Shown here: positions 24,979 to 33,560 of the stretch, piece by piece
Layout: each line of letters opens with the position of its first letter
Position numbering within the stretch: the stretch's first letter is position 1
Source of the DNA: JAADCS01 sp964473735
Lineage (GTDB): Bacteria > Hydrothermota > Hydrothermia > LBFQ01
DNA: 64,000 bases
Assembly (NCBI GenBank): GCA_964473735.1
Contig: CAYYQD010000001.1
Location: 20,384-84,383, forward strand
Direction of reading: 5' to 3'
Position numbers and translations under genes: made by a program
Notes under the pieces: model-generated
The model's database searches: none
What the model was told of the DNA's origin: nothing
Seen by the model: only the letters and a program-made list of their open reading frames with translations

Positions 24979-26082
24979 CTAACGCCTGATTAGGGCCTTT
25001 CCCTCAACCCTGCCGGATCCGTACCTTAGGAGAACGAAAAACATCCCTCCTTTAGCCGTAGAGCGGACCCTTCTGCCGTCCACCGAATATACGGCTAAGG
25101 TTTCCGGCACCTCTTCCCCGACCTCTCCCTCACGTATGGCCGTCATCGGAGACGTGGCCAGACCGAAGCCGAAGGCCGTTTCGTACCACATCATAAACTC
25201 CCCACGGGAGGGTAGGAAGAGCACGTCGGGAGCCCAGGGTCCCCTGACGTCCGGAGGTGGGTTATAGGTGCCGAAGAGGGGGTTGGCCGGGTGTTTGCTC
25301 CACACCACACCGTCGCGGGACGTCGCGTAGCCGATCCGGATGGTGTCTATATCCCCATCCGCCATCACGTCTCCTACGGAGGCTCCACAGTACCACATCT
25401 CAAACAGGGTATCCCTCTTTAGAACGGTGGGGGTGGCCACGGCGAAGCCGTCCCACTCCGCCGCGCTGCCGGGCGTAAGGACGGGATTCTCCGGCAACTT
25501 GTTCCAGTTTATGCCGTCGGTGGAGAAGGCTCCTCCTATCCTTACCCTCCAGGTGGTATCCACACCGGAGAAGTACATGAAGTACAGGTTGGAGGAGGAA
25601 TCGTAGAGAACGGTGGGGGACTCCACGAACAGACCGTCCCAGTCTCCGGGCGATCCGGGTGTTAGTACGGGGGAGGTCCCCACCCGACTCCAGATTATTC
25701 CGTCGGTGGAAACGGCCAGACCGATGGCCCCTCCCGGAGGATCGTTGTCGGAGTCTCCGAAGTAGTACAGCTTAAACTGTCCGTCGTACAGAACCTCCGG
25801 AGTGTCTAAAAAGTGCGAGTCCCAGCCTGTGGAGTCCGGTCCAAAGACGGGGGTGGCGGAGTCGTACTTCGTCCAGTGCACCCCGTCCGTTGAGAAGGCT
25901 AAGGATATCCTTCCCCTGTTGTCCCGCCCACCGGCGGCGTAGTACATCCGGAAGGTATCCCCGAGGAGGATGACAGAGGGGCTACCGATGGCGTTCTCGT
26001 AGAAGTTTCCCTCCCTGACCATTACAGGGTTCCCCGGGTACTTCGTCCATACGGTCTGGGCCGTAAGATTCAACAGGAGCAC
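24979..26082 (-). CDS. secreted beta-propeller (glycosidase-like) with T9SS-type C-terminal domain
   Basis: 367 residues from GTG 26082; the in-frame TAG within the -10 box excludes a longer form. The leader is MLLLNLTA, then Gln. Four or five repeats of the type 'FSTDGVHWTKYDSATPV', 'VSTDGIIWSRVGTSPVL', 'FSTDGINWNKLPENPVL', 'TSRDGVVWSKHPANPLF' describe a propeller like those of GH43/GH130-related proteins or BNR proteins; catalytic residues are not assignable. The last ~40 residues ('LAVYSVDGRRVRST', 'GMFFVLLRYGSG', ending LIRR) match the type A sorting domain of type IX secretion cargo. Substrate unknown. Confidence 0.82.
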   Translation of the reverse strand: MLLLNLTAQTVWTKYPGNPVMVREGNFYENAIGSPSVILLGDTFRMYYAAGGRDNRGRISLAFSTDGVHWTKYDSATPVFGPDSTGWDSHFLDTPEVLYDGQFKLYYFGDSDNDPPGGAIGLAVSTDGIIWSRVGTSPVLTPGSPGDWDGLFVESPTVLYDSSSNLYFMYFSGVDTTWRVRIGGAFSTDGINWNKLPENPVLTPGSAAEWDGFAVATPTVLKRDTLFEMWYCGASVGDVMADGDIDTIRIGYATSRDGVVWSKHPANPLFGTYNPPPDVRGPWAPDVLFLPSRGEFMMWYETAFGFGLATSPMTAIREGEVGEEVPETLAVYSVDGRRVRSTAKGGMFFVLLRYGSGRVEGKALIRR

Positions 26083-26088
26083 CTTCCC

Positions 26089-26094
26089 ATTCTA
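26089..26094 (-). promoter_or_regulatory. TAGAAT -10 box, 6 nt before GTG start at 26082
   Basis: Its TAG is in frame with the gene and limits the N-terminus. Confidence 0.65.
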
Positions 26095-26138
26095 AAGGGG
26101 GTTCTCCCCTTCGGTACCTCCTCTACCTTCGTCGGGAC

Positions 26139-26144
26139 TATAAT
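26139..26144 (+). promoter_or_regulatory. TATAAT -10 box, 9 nt before phosphoesterase start
   Basis: Divergent from the box at 26089. Confidence 0.65.
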
Positions 26145-26153
26145 CCTCCGTTC

Positions 26154-26681
26154 ATGAGGGTAGGGATAGTCTCCGACTCGCACGACAACCTGAAGGGGTT
26201 GAAATGGGCCTTTACGGAGCTCCAGAGCATGGGCGTGGATAAGGTGCTCCACCTTGGGGACATAATCAGCCCCTTCGTGCCTCTCCGCGTAAGGGAGTTT
26301 TACGACGGCGACCTCTGGGCCATAACGGGGAACAACGACGGGGATCACATACACCTGAGCCGCAACTTTGAGAAGGCGGGCTTCCACCTATTCACCGAGG
26401 AGCAGGCCTTCGTGGTCCTCGGGGGGAAGAACATCGTGATGATGCACGAGCCCCGACTCCTTGACGAGTTCGCGGCCTCCGGAGAGTTTGACCTGGTCCT
26501 ATACGGCCATACCCACGAGAGGAACCTCCGGAAGGTCAGAAACGCCCTGATAATCAACCCGGGGGAGCTCTACGGTTATATAAGCGGCACCGTGTCCTTC
26601 GCCGTCGTGGACCTTGAGGAGCTGAAGGTGGATTTCTACGAGAAGGAGGTCTCGGAGGTTGAGCGTATCCCTCTCCGATGA
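26154..26681 (+). CDS. metallophosphoesterase, YfcE/MJ0936 family
   Basis: 175 residues, a single metallophosphatase domain. Metal ligands are visible in order: 'SDSHDN' (about 7-12), 'HLGDII' (about 34), 'TGNND' (about 58-62), 'MMHEP' (about 100) and 'YGHTHER' (about 121). Family members hydrolyse phosphodiesters such as bis-pNPP; the physiological substrate is usually unknown. Cytoplasmic. The UvrD helicase gene starts inside its 3' end (TTG 26659), so the two are co-expressed from the TATAAT box. Confidence 0.92.
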   Translation: MRVGIVSDSHDNLKGLKWAFTELQSMGVDKVLHLGDIISPFVPLRVREFYDGDLWAITGNNDGDHIHLSRNFEKAGFHLFTEEQAFVVLGGKNIVMMHEPRLLDEFAASGEFDLVLYGHTHERNLRKVRNALIINPGELYGYISGTVSFAVVDLEELKVDFYEKEVSEVERIPLR

Positions 26682-28662
26682 GATAGCGGCTCTAAACCCC
26701 CAGCAGAGGGAGGCCGTTCTGGCCCCGATAGACCGTCCTATAATGGTCATAGCCGGGGCGGGTTCGGGTAAGACCCGCGTCCTGACCCTGAGGGTGGCGT
26801 ACCTGGTTAAGGAGATAGGGGTTCCGGAGTACCGTATCTTAGCCGTAACCTTTACCAACAAGGCCACGGACGAGATGAGGGAGAGGTTATCCCGCTTCGT
26901 CAACGTCAGGAGGTTGAACGTTGGCACCTTTCACTCCGTGGCCTTACGCCTCATAAGGGAGGAGACGGGAGACAGGATAGTCTACGACGACGAGGACTCC
27001 CGGGCGCTGGTGAAGGAGATCGTGGAGAAGGGGAGGCTCGCCGTGAGCCCCAAGGACCTGCGCTTGGCCATAACCCGGTACAAGAACACGGGGGCTATGC
27101 CCCTGACCATAGACCGCCAGACCTTCCTGTCCGCCTACGAGGAGTATCAGAGGAGGCTGAAGGAGGCCAACGCTCTGGACTTTGACGATATACTAATAGA
27201 GGCCGTACGGCTTTTGGAGGACGAGGACGTAAGGCGGAAGTACGCCCACAGGTTCTACTACGTTTTAGTGGACGAGTATCAGGACACCAACCCCCTCCAA
27301 CACCGTATGATAAAACTCATAGCGGGGGATCCCGAACACCGGAGAGTCTTCGTGGTCGGGGACGAGGATCAGTCCATCTACGCCTTCAGAGGAGCGGACT
27401 TCAGGATATTTTTGAACTTTGAGAGGGACTTCCCCAACGCCCTACTCATAAAGCTGGAGACTAACTACCGTTCAACCTCACCTATCCTTGACCTCGCCAA
27501 CCGCCTTATAAGTCATAACACCCAGAGGAGGGGAAAGGTGCTGACCTCCCACAGGGGGGAGGGACCGCAGCCGATATACCGACACTTCCTGACGGACAGG
27601 GAGGAGGCGGACTGGGTAGCCCGTACCGTACGCCATCACGACCCCGGTGAGGTCATGGTCCTGTACAGGGCCAACTACCTGTCCAAAGCGATTGAGGACG
27701 CCCTAATAAGGAGGGGGATACCCTACACCGTGGTGGGGGACGTCTCCTTCTACCAGAGGAGGGAGGTGAAGGACCTGATAGCCTACCTGCGCCTGTCCGT
27801 AAATCCGGGGGACGTGGTCGCCCTTGATAGGGTCATAGGTACCCTGGAGGGAGTGGGGCCGAAGACGGCCCTGGCCGTAAGGGACGTCCTATCGCGCACC
27901 CCCTTCCACGCCGTAGATGAGGGGAGTCTCAAGGAGGTGGGACTCAGGGGTAAACGCCTCAAGGTCGCCCTAAAGCTGGTCAATCTACTCAGGGAGATCT
28001 CCTCCCTACCGCCACATCCGGCCCTCGTGAGGGTGGTTGAGGAGATGGACTACGGCGGTTATCTCAAGAGACGCTTTCCCGACTCCTACGACAGTCGCAT
28101 GGAGAACGTGAAGCAGCTCATGAACATGGCAGCCGAGTACTCGGACACTTTAGAGTTCGTCAATCAGCTCTCACTCCTGAGCTCCGTGGATACGAAGGAG
28201 AGGGGGAACGCCGTGGCCCTTATGACCGTCCATGCTGCCAAGGGCCTTGAGAGGGAGGTGGTCTTCGTGATAGGGTTGGAGGAGGGAACCTTCCCGCACC
28301 ACCGCTCCATGGACGAAGATAGGCTGGAGGAGGAGAGGAGGCTGGCCTACGTGGCCATCACCCGGGCTAAACGGTACCTTTACCTGTCTTCCGCGGAGAT
28401 GAGGGGATGGAAGGATAACCTGACCCCAAGCCGCTTCCTTTACGAAATGGGAATTCTGGAGACGAGGGGAAGATCTACACGCCGTACCCGATCCGCCGAC
28501 GGGGAGACCTCTGGGGTAGCCTTAAGGAGGGGAGACTACGTCAAGCACGACCGCTACGGCATAGGGAGGGTCCTCCGGGTGGACGGCGATACCATAACGG
28601 TACTCTTCTCAACGGGCAAGAGAACCTTCCTCAAGGACAAGGCCCGCCTTCAGAAGCTGTGA
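26659..28662 (+). CDS. UvrD/PcrA-type superfamily 1 DNA helicase
   Basis: 667 residues. Helicase motifs: 'LNPQQREAV' (Q motif), 'AGAGSGKTRVL' (I), 'GTFHSVALRLI' (Ib), 'VDEYQDTNPLQ' (II), 'VVGDEDQSIYAFRGA' (III), 'LETNYRSTSPIL' (IV), 'TVHAAKGLEREVVFV' (V), 'VAITRAKRYLYL' (VI). The C-terminal 'GDYVKHDRYGIGRVLRV' is the Tudor-like tail of PcrA. It unwinds 3'-5' in repair and replication-conflict processing. TTG 26659 was chosen because AAGGAGG lies 8 nt upstream; it overlaps the phosphoesterase gene by 23 nt. PcrA or UvrD cannot be separated with certainty. Confidence 0.95.
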   Translation: MSVSLSDEIAALNPQQREAVLAPIDRPIMVIAGAGSGKTRVLTLRVAYLVKEIGVPEYRILAVTFTNKATDEMRERLSRFVNVRRLNVGTFHSVALRLIREETGDRIVYDDEDSRALVKEIVEKGRLAVSPKDLRLAITRYKNTGAMPLTIDRQTFLSAYEEYQRRLKEANALDFDDILIEAVRLLEDEDVRRKYAHRFYYVLVDEYQDTNPLQHRMIKLIAGDPEHRRVFVVGDEDQSIYAFRGADFRIFLNFERDFPNALLIKLETNYRSTSPILDLANRLISHNTQRRGKVLTSHRGEGPQPIYRHFLTDREEADWVARTVRHHDPGEVMVLYRANYLSKAIEDALIRRGIPYTVVGDVSFYQRREVKDLIAYLRLSVNPGDVVALDRVIGTLEGVGPKTALAVRDVLSRTPFHAVDEGSLKEVGLRGKRLKVALKLVNLLREISSLPPHPALVRVVEEMDYGGYLKRRFPDSYDSRMENVKQLMNMAAEYSDTLEFVNQLSLLSSVDTKERGNAVALMTVHAAKGLEREVVFVIGLEEGTFPHHRSMDEDRLEEERRLAYVAITRAKRYLYLSSAEMRGWKDNLTPSRFLYEMGILETRGRSTRRTRSADGETSGVALRRGDYVKHDRYGIGRVLRVDGDTITVLFSTGKRTFLKDKARLQKL

Positions 28663-28668
28663 GGGAGT

Positions 28669-30024
28669 TCATCGGGGAACTATCACCCTACTGACCCCCG
28701 AGACCGTTTTTACGAAATACACCCCCGGGTTAAGGGGAACGAAGGTCGTTCTCCCACCGGTTATCGTCCGTACCCTTCTTCCCTCCGGGGAGTAAATTAC
28801 GGCTTCACCTCGCGCCCTCACGAACACCCCTCCGTTTATCACCTTCAGATGTACGGCTCCGGTCTCCGCTCTCTCCTCCACGTCCGTCGTACCCTCCCCG
28901 GACACTCTCATGATGAAACCGTAGAAGGTGGAGGATGGGGATCCCCGGGAGTACCCTACGACGGCGTATCCGTCCCCTTCGGAGAACAGGCCTTCCGCGG
29001 TGCTGAGGCTCATGGGAGAGGAAGGCATAAGGGTAACGTTGAGGCTATCACCCGAAGAAGGTTCCAGCTCCCAGAGGGCAAGAGAGGTCTCGTTCAAGGT
29101 GTAATTTCGGGAATGCCCCACCGCAAAGTAGGAACCGTCCCTGCGGCGCAGTATACCCGTGGCGATGCTCCGACCGTTCCCCGCGTAAGTACGGTTCCAC
29201 TCCACACTCCCGTCCCTTCTGACTTTGAGAAAGGAAAAACGGACGGCGCTGTCCTGACCTGCCACGACGTAATAACCCGACGGGTCGTATAGGACGCTAT
29301 ACCCGGCGTCCCATCCATCCCCACCGTACGTCCTCCTCCATACGGTATCACCCGTGAGGGTGCTAACTTTCAGGAGGTTTATCTGTCCGTTATTCGTGAG
29401 ATATACGTGGGTTAGCCCCGTGGCCACGTAGTACCCCTCCGGGTCCTTTGCGATGGAGTGTAGCTCGTTCCTATCGGCTGGCTCGGTGGAGTAGGTGGAG
29501 GACCACACCACATTGCCGGAGGTGTCCAGTTTAAGCATCCACGCGTGGATGTCGGGCGTGTAGGTATAACCTACAGCCACGTAGTACCCATCCGGGTCGT
29601 ATAGGACGGCCCTGAGGTAGTCGTAGGATCCCCCACCGTAAGTTCTGACCCAGAGCGTTGAACCGTCCGACGCGTTTAGGCGGGCGACTACGGCCTCGTT
29701 CTCCCCCGAGGAGGTCCGAACGTCCCCCACGACCACGTAGTTCCCCCCTCCGTCTACGGCCACCCCCTTCAGGCTACCCGAAACGAAACCGCTTAGGGTG
29801 ACCTCCCAGAGGACGTCTCCGTCGGCCGTATCTACCTTTAAGATCACGGCGCTATCGCCCCTCTCTCCCACCACTACGTAGTGGCCTTCCCCATCGTACG
29901 CCCCGGAGTAGAACTTGAGGTCGGTGGTCCCGTCCCCGTACGTCCTCGTCCAGAGTGTGGATACGGCCCCAAGGGGAGGTGGGATTACCGGTAAAATCAG
30001 AAAAATCGCGAAAAACTTCTTCAT
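28669..30024 (-). CDS. secreted beta-propeller protein with T9SS-type C-terminal domain
   Basis: 451 residues with a normal signal peptide (MKKFFAIFLILPVIPPPLGA). Repeats of about 50 residues ('TLWTRTYGDGTTDL', 'TLWVRTYGGGSYDYLRAV', 'TVWRRTYGGDGWDAGYSVL', 'VEWNRTYAGNGRS') alternate with 'GYYVAVGYT'-like blades, forming a propeller common in thermophile and FCB secretomes. The last ~75 residues ('EAVIYSPEGRRVRTI', 'NPGVYFVKTVSGVSRVIVPR') are a type A sorting domain. No enzyme residues recognised; a surface or secreted binding role is likely. TATAAT is 8 nt before the ATG. It converges on the helicase gene with 6 nt between stops. Confidence 0.85.
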   Translation of the reverse strand: MKKFFAIFLILPVIPPPLGAVSTLWTRTYGDGTTDLKFYSGAYDGEGHYVVVGERGDSAVILKVDTADGDVLWEVTLSGFVSGSLKGVAVDGGGNYVVVGDVRTSSGENEAVVARLNASDGSTLWVRTYGGGSYDYLRAVLYDPDGYYVAVGYTYTPDIHAWMLKLDTSGNVVWSSTYSTEPADRNELHSIAKDPEGYYVATGLTHVYLTNNGQINLLKVSTLTGDTVWRRTYGGDGWDAGYSVLYDPSGYYVVAGQDSAVRFSFLKVRRDGSVEWNRTYAGNGRSIATGILRRRDGSYFAVGHSRNYTLNETSLALWELEPSSGDSLNVTLMPSSPMSLSTAEGLFSEGDGYAVVGYSRGSPSSTFYGFIMRVSGEGTTDVEERAETGAVHLKVINGGVFVRARGEAVIYSPEGRRVRTITGGRTTFVPLNPGVYFVKTVSGVSRVIVPR

Positions 30025-30032
30025 TCTCCACC

Positions 30033-30038
30033 ATTATA
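30033..30038 (-). promoter_or_regulatory. TATAAT -10 box, 8 nt before start at 30024
   Basis: Consensus hexamer; spacer GGTGGAGA could also act as a weak ribosome site. Confidence 0.6.
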
Positions 30039-30181
30039 CGGCAGAAATGGGGTGGAATCAACATGGCGTTTTAATACTGTTACTTGTTCCCACTCTCCGG
30101 GTGGTAATGTCCGTACGCCCAGCCTTTACCGTTGTGCTTGGGCCTCTTGATCTGCGCTGTGGGGCGGTTAGGCCACCACCT

Positions 30182-30187
30182 TATACT
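30182..30187 (+). promoter_or_regulatory. TATACT -10 box, 8 nt before alcohol dehydrogenase start
   Basis: Drives the three-gene run 30196-33394. Confidence 0.6.
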
Positions 30188-30195
30188 CCTTCCCC

Positions 30196-31218
30196 ATGAA
30201 GGCGGCATACATAGAAGGTTTTGGAGGTCCGGAGGTCATAAAGTACGGGGATCTACCCACGCCGGAGCCGGGTCCGGGGGAGGTTCTGGTGCGGGTCAAG
30301 GCGGTTAGCGTAAACCATCTTGACGTATGGGTCAGGCGGGGTATATACAGGGACCTGAAGATGCCTCACGTCCTGGGCAGTGATATAGCCGGTGTGGTTG
30401 AGGGTATCGGTCCGGGTGTCCGGAACGCCAGGGTGGGGGATAGGGTGGTCGTAAATCCGGGGACGAGCTGTGGGACCTGCGAGGCCTGTCTGTCCGGCCG
30501 GGATAACCTGTGCAAGGAGTACAGGATATTGGGGGAGCACGTATGGGGAGGGTACGCCGAGTACGTAAAGGTCCCGGCTGCCAACCTCCTGCCCTATCCG
30601 GAAGGCCTTACGTGGGTTGAGGCGGCCGCCGTTCCCCTGACCTTTCTAACGGCTTGGCATGCCGTCGTCACGAGGGGACGGATAAAGCAGGGGGAGACCG
30701 TCCTCGTTATGTCCGGAGGGGGTGGGGTAGGAAGCGCGGCCGTCCAGATAGCCAAGCTGTTCAACGCCTTCGTTATAACCACCGTTGGTGCAGACTGGAA
30801 GGTTGAGAAGGCCTACGAGCTGGGGGCGGATCTGGTCATAAACTGGCGCAAGGAGGACCTTGAGAAGGTGATAAGGGAGAAGGTGGGGAGGGTGGATTTG
30901 GTCATAGACCATACCGGACAGGAGCACACCCAGAGGCTCATAAACGTAACGAGGTGGGGGGGCAGGATAGTGATGTACGGGGCTACGAGTGGGTACAGGG
31001 CGCAGATAGACCTGAGACATATCTTCTACAGACAGGTCTCCCTGATAGGCTCTACGATGGGGAGTAAGGGAGAGCTGTTCGGTATCCTGCGGTTGGTGGA
31101 GAAGAGGAAACTCCGTCCTATCGTGTATAAGGTCCTGCCCCTGAAACAGGCCCGGGAGGCTCACAGGCTCCTTGAAAGCTTCTCGCCCTTCGGTAAGGTG
31201 GTGATGGAGGTGGGGTGA
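30196..31218 (+). CDS. zinc-binding alcohol dehydrogenase / MDR family oxidoreductase
   Basis: 340 residues of the medium-chain dehydrogenase/reductase family. GroES-like domain with 'HVLGSDIAGVVEGIGPGV', the structural zinc Cys set 'GTSCGTCEACLSGRDNLC', and the Rossmann dinucleotide loop 'VLVMSGGGGVGSAAVQIAKLF' (read in two blocks). The catalytic-zinc ligands of classical ADH are not complete (position after 'VSVNH' is Leu-Asp), so quinone-reductase-like or crotonyl-CoA-type activity is possible. Substrate unknown. The stop overlaps the mtnA start (GTGATG). Confidence 0.88.
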   Translation: MKAAYIEGFGGPEVIKYGDLPTPEPGPGEVLVRVKAVSVNHLDVWVRRGIYRDLKMPHVLGSDIAGVVEGIGPGVRNARVGDRVVVNPGTSCGTCEACLSGRDNLCKEYRILGEHVWGGYAEYVKVPAANLLPYPEGLTWVEAAAVPLTFLTAWHAVVTRGRIKQGETVLVMSGGGGVGSAAVQIAKLFNAFVITTVGADWKVEKAYELGADLVINWRKEDLEKVIREKVGRVDLVIDHTGQEHTQRLINVTRWGGRIVMYGATSGYRAQIDLRHIFYRQVSLIGSTMGSKGELFGILRLVEKRKLRPIVYKVLPLKQAREAHRLLESFSPFGKVVMEVG

Positions 31219-32141
31219 TGAGGGGACCGGCCCCCTTCCGTCTGGAGGATGGCACACTGTACGTTCTGGATCAGAGGGTCCTGCCCGATGAGGTGGCCTA
31301 CAGGGAGGCCAGAGACGCCTACGGGGTCGCCCGCCTTATAAGGGATATGGTCGTCAGGGGTGCCCCTATGATAGCCGTTGTTGCCGCCTACGGCCTGTAC
31401 CTTCAGAGTCTCAGAGGGTTGGACCTAAAAGAGGGGTGGGAGGCCCTGAAGGAGTCCAGACCTACGGCCGTGAACCTCCACAACGTCCTCGGTGAGGCTC
31501 TCCCCATGGTTGAGAGAGGGGCTTCACCGGAGGAGCTTTTGAACTTCGCCCGTAAGGTTGAAGAGCGGGAGAGGAGGATAAACGAGGCCATAGCGGAGAA
31601 CGGCCTTCAATTTTTCAACCGTCCCCTGCGGGTGCTCACCTACTGCAACACGGGGATGTGGGCTACCCTGTACCCCGGCACGGCCCTCGGTATAATACGG
31701 TGGGCGCACAGGAGAGGGTTGGTGAAGCACGTCTTCGCCCCGGAAACCGCACCGTACATGCAGGGGGCCCGCCTGACGGCCTACGAGCTCCGGCTTGAGG
31801 GTATCCCCTACAACGTAGTCCCGGATAACCACATACCCTTCCTCATTGAGAGGGGGATGGTGGATATAGCCATCGTGGGTGCGGATCGTATAACCTCCGA
31901 CGGGTACGTTTTCAACAAGATAGGCACTCTGTCCATAGCCCTGGCCTCAAAACGCTTCGGCGTTCCCTTCATCGTAGCGGCTCCCAGTACGACCTTTGAC
32001 CCCAACCCCTACACGGACGAGGTCGTGGTTGAGAGGCGGAGGGACGTTCCGAGGGAGGATTACCTGTACTACGCCTTTGATATAACACCTCCGGACCTCG
32101 TGGGGGCGATAGTTAGCGAAAGGGGGGTATGGAGACCTTAG
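31218..32141 (+). CDS. mtnA: S-methyl-5-thioribose-1-phosphate isomerase
   Basis: 307 residues from ATG 31218; GTG 31215 is an alternative. Converts methylthioribose-1-phosphate to methylthioribulose-1-phosphate in methionine salvage. Family blocks: 'VLDQRVLPDEVAYRE', 'VVRGAPMIAVVAAYGL', 'VLTYCNTGMWATLYPGTALG' with the catalytic Cys, 'ETAPYMQGARLTAYEL', and 'IVGADRITSDGYVFNKIGTL' with the catalytic Asp. It is somewhat short for the family (about 340). The MTA/SAH deaminase at 19052 offers an upstream step. The next gene starts 13 nt before its stop. Confidence 0.95.
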   Translation: MRGPAPFRLEDGTLYVLDQRVLPDEVAYREARDAYGVARLIRDMVVRGAPMIAVVAAYGLYLQSLRGLDLKEGWEALKESRPTAVNLHNVLGEALPMVERGASPEELLNFARKVEERERRINEAIAENGLQFFNRPLRVLTYCNTGMWATLYPGTALGIIRWAHRRGLVKHVFAPETAPYMQGARLTAYELRLEGIPYNVVPDNHIPFLIERGMVDIAIVGADRITSDGYVFNKIGTLSIALASKRFGVPFIVAAPSTTFDPNPYTDEVVVERRRDVPREDYLYYAFDITPPDLVGAIVSERGVWRP

Positions 32142-33394
32142 TACTCTCTCTCGTGGCCGGCGCTTTCGCGGCCGTCGTATCGGTGGTGCTGATATACTTC
32201 GGTCCTCTTAAGGGCGGTGGCGTGGCCGCTTTCGTTGTGATAATCGGTCTAACCTTTCTTCTACCCTTCTACGCTTACCTTATGCTCGTGTTGTTTAAAC
32301 CCGTTGTGGATTCCCTGTATGCCTTACGGTTCGGTCCCCTGAAGATAACCCAGGCCTTCTCCGTCTACTCCATAGCCATATGGGGGATATTCCTCTTCCT
32401 GAAGCGCTCCGTACGTAGGCCTATAACCTACATGGACACGTCCCACCTTCTCCTGCTCCTTCCCGTGCCTTTCGTACTGCTCTTCTCCCCCAACGTAAGG
32501 GGACTTGACCTGTCCCTGAGGATACTGTCGGGATGGGGGTTCTACTTCGTGGCGAGGGAGATAGACCTTAAGAACGCCCGTTGGATAGAGATGGCTTTCC
32601 TCCTCTCCGCTCTCTTCCCCACCGTTATGGGGGTGCTCGCCCTGAGCGGTCATCTGCCCAACGGGTTTCAGGAGGGAGCCTTTGAGAGGTTGAAGGGACC
32701 TTACCACGACGCTACGGCCTTCGGCTTTGAGCTGGTACCCGGCTTTTTGGTTCTCCTTCACAGGCTCGGTAGAAAGTTTAACCTTCTGGAGTTCGCCCTC
32801 ATAGTGGTGATGGTCTTCCTGTTCTACAAGACCTACACCCGTGCCCTCTGGGTATCCGTGTTTCTGTCATCGGTGGTTGTAGCCTTCCGGAGGGAGGCGA
32901 AGGGGGGGAAACTGGCTCCTGCGCTACTCCTCGTCCTTATCGTCGGTGGAGCCATCTACTTCTATCCGGAGATCTCGGCGAGATTCTCCCATCACGGTTT
33001 AGGTACGGACCCCGACTCCTTCAACGGTCGCATGCTAATATGGAGGGAAGGTTTCCGGAGGTTCCTCTCCCTCCATCCTCTGGCCATGTTCTTCGGTCTC
33101 ATCACCACCCGTAAGCCCATAGGTCTCTACCTGCACAACACCTACTTCACCTTTCTGATTGATATGGGTATCTTCGGATTTACGATCTTCATGGCGTGGC
33201 TTTTAAACGTTACGAGATTCGTACTCTCGTGTAGAGGGGAGTACTCCGGTCTGCTCCGGGCCGCCTTCCTTTTCGTAGTGATAAGCGGTATAACGAGCGG
33301 CGGAGTGCTGTACCCGAACTTCCAGTGGTTCTTCCTGACCGTCTTAGGGTTGGCCATGAACGACCACGTGAGCCGCGTCAGGGGGCAAGTCTGA
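32129..33394 (+). CDS. O-antigen ligase/polymerase-like membrane protein
   Basis: 421 residues with about 11 predicted membrane segments. A larger periplasmic loop around 275-330 contains 'DPDSFNGRMLIWREGFR' and 'PIGLYLHNTYFTFLIDMGIFG', the R-x-x-x-W and H-N-x-x pattern of Wzy/WaaL-type O-antigen polymerases and ligases. It probably joins polysaccharide units at the outer face of the inner membrane. It overlaps mtnA by 13 nt, so it is co-expressed with an unrelated salvage gene. Ends 7 nt before gap 2. Confidence 0.85.
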   Translation: METLVLSLVAGAFAAVVSVVLIYFGPLKGGGVAAFVVIIGLTFLLPFYAYLMLVLFKPVVDSLYALRFGPLKITQAFSVYSIAIWGIFLFLKRSVRRPITYMDTSHLLLLLPVPFVLLFSPNVRGLDLSLRILSGWGFYFVAREIDLKNARWIEMAFLLSALFPTVMGVLALSGHLPNGFQEGAFERLKGPYHDATAFGFELVPGFLVLLHRLGRKFNLLEFALIVVMVFLFYKTYTRALWVSVFLSSVVVAFRREAKGGKLAPALLLVLIVGGAIYFYPEISARFSHHGLGTDPDSFNGRMLIWREGFRRFLSLHPLAMFFGLITTRKPIGLYLHNTYFTFLIDMGIFGFTIFMAWLLNVTRFVLSCRGEYSGLLRAAFLFVVISGITSGGVLYPNFQWFFLTVLGLAMNDHVSRVRGQV

Positions 33395-33401
33395 TATACC
33401 T

Positions 33402-33501
33402 NNNNNNNNNNNNNNNNNNNNNNNNNNNNNNNNNNNNNNNNNNNNNNNNNNNNNNNNNNNNNNNNNNNNNNNNNNNNNNNNNNNNNNNNNNNNNNNNNNN
33501 N
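33402..33501. other. assembly gap 2 (100 N)
   Basis: 100 N placeholder. On its right edge begins half of an inverted repeat found twice more in the window, so the break may be repeat-induced. Confidence 0.98.
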
Positions 33502-33560
33502 CAGGATTTATACCCAGAGTGATACCCCCACCCCTATGGTGCAACACCTTTATGTCAGTG
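33502..33560 (+). repeat. dispersed intergenic repeat, copy A (left arm lost in gap)
   Basis: Shares 'TTTATACCCAGAGTGATACC' with copy B (59671-59692) and copy C (61635-61653). The right arm GAGTGATACC is at 33517-33526. The tail 'CAACACC' with 'TCAG' a few bases on is also shared with copy C. It lies just downstream of the purN-purH stop. Confidence 0.7.
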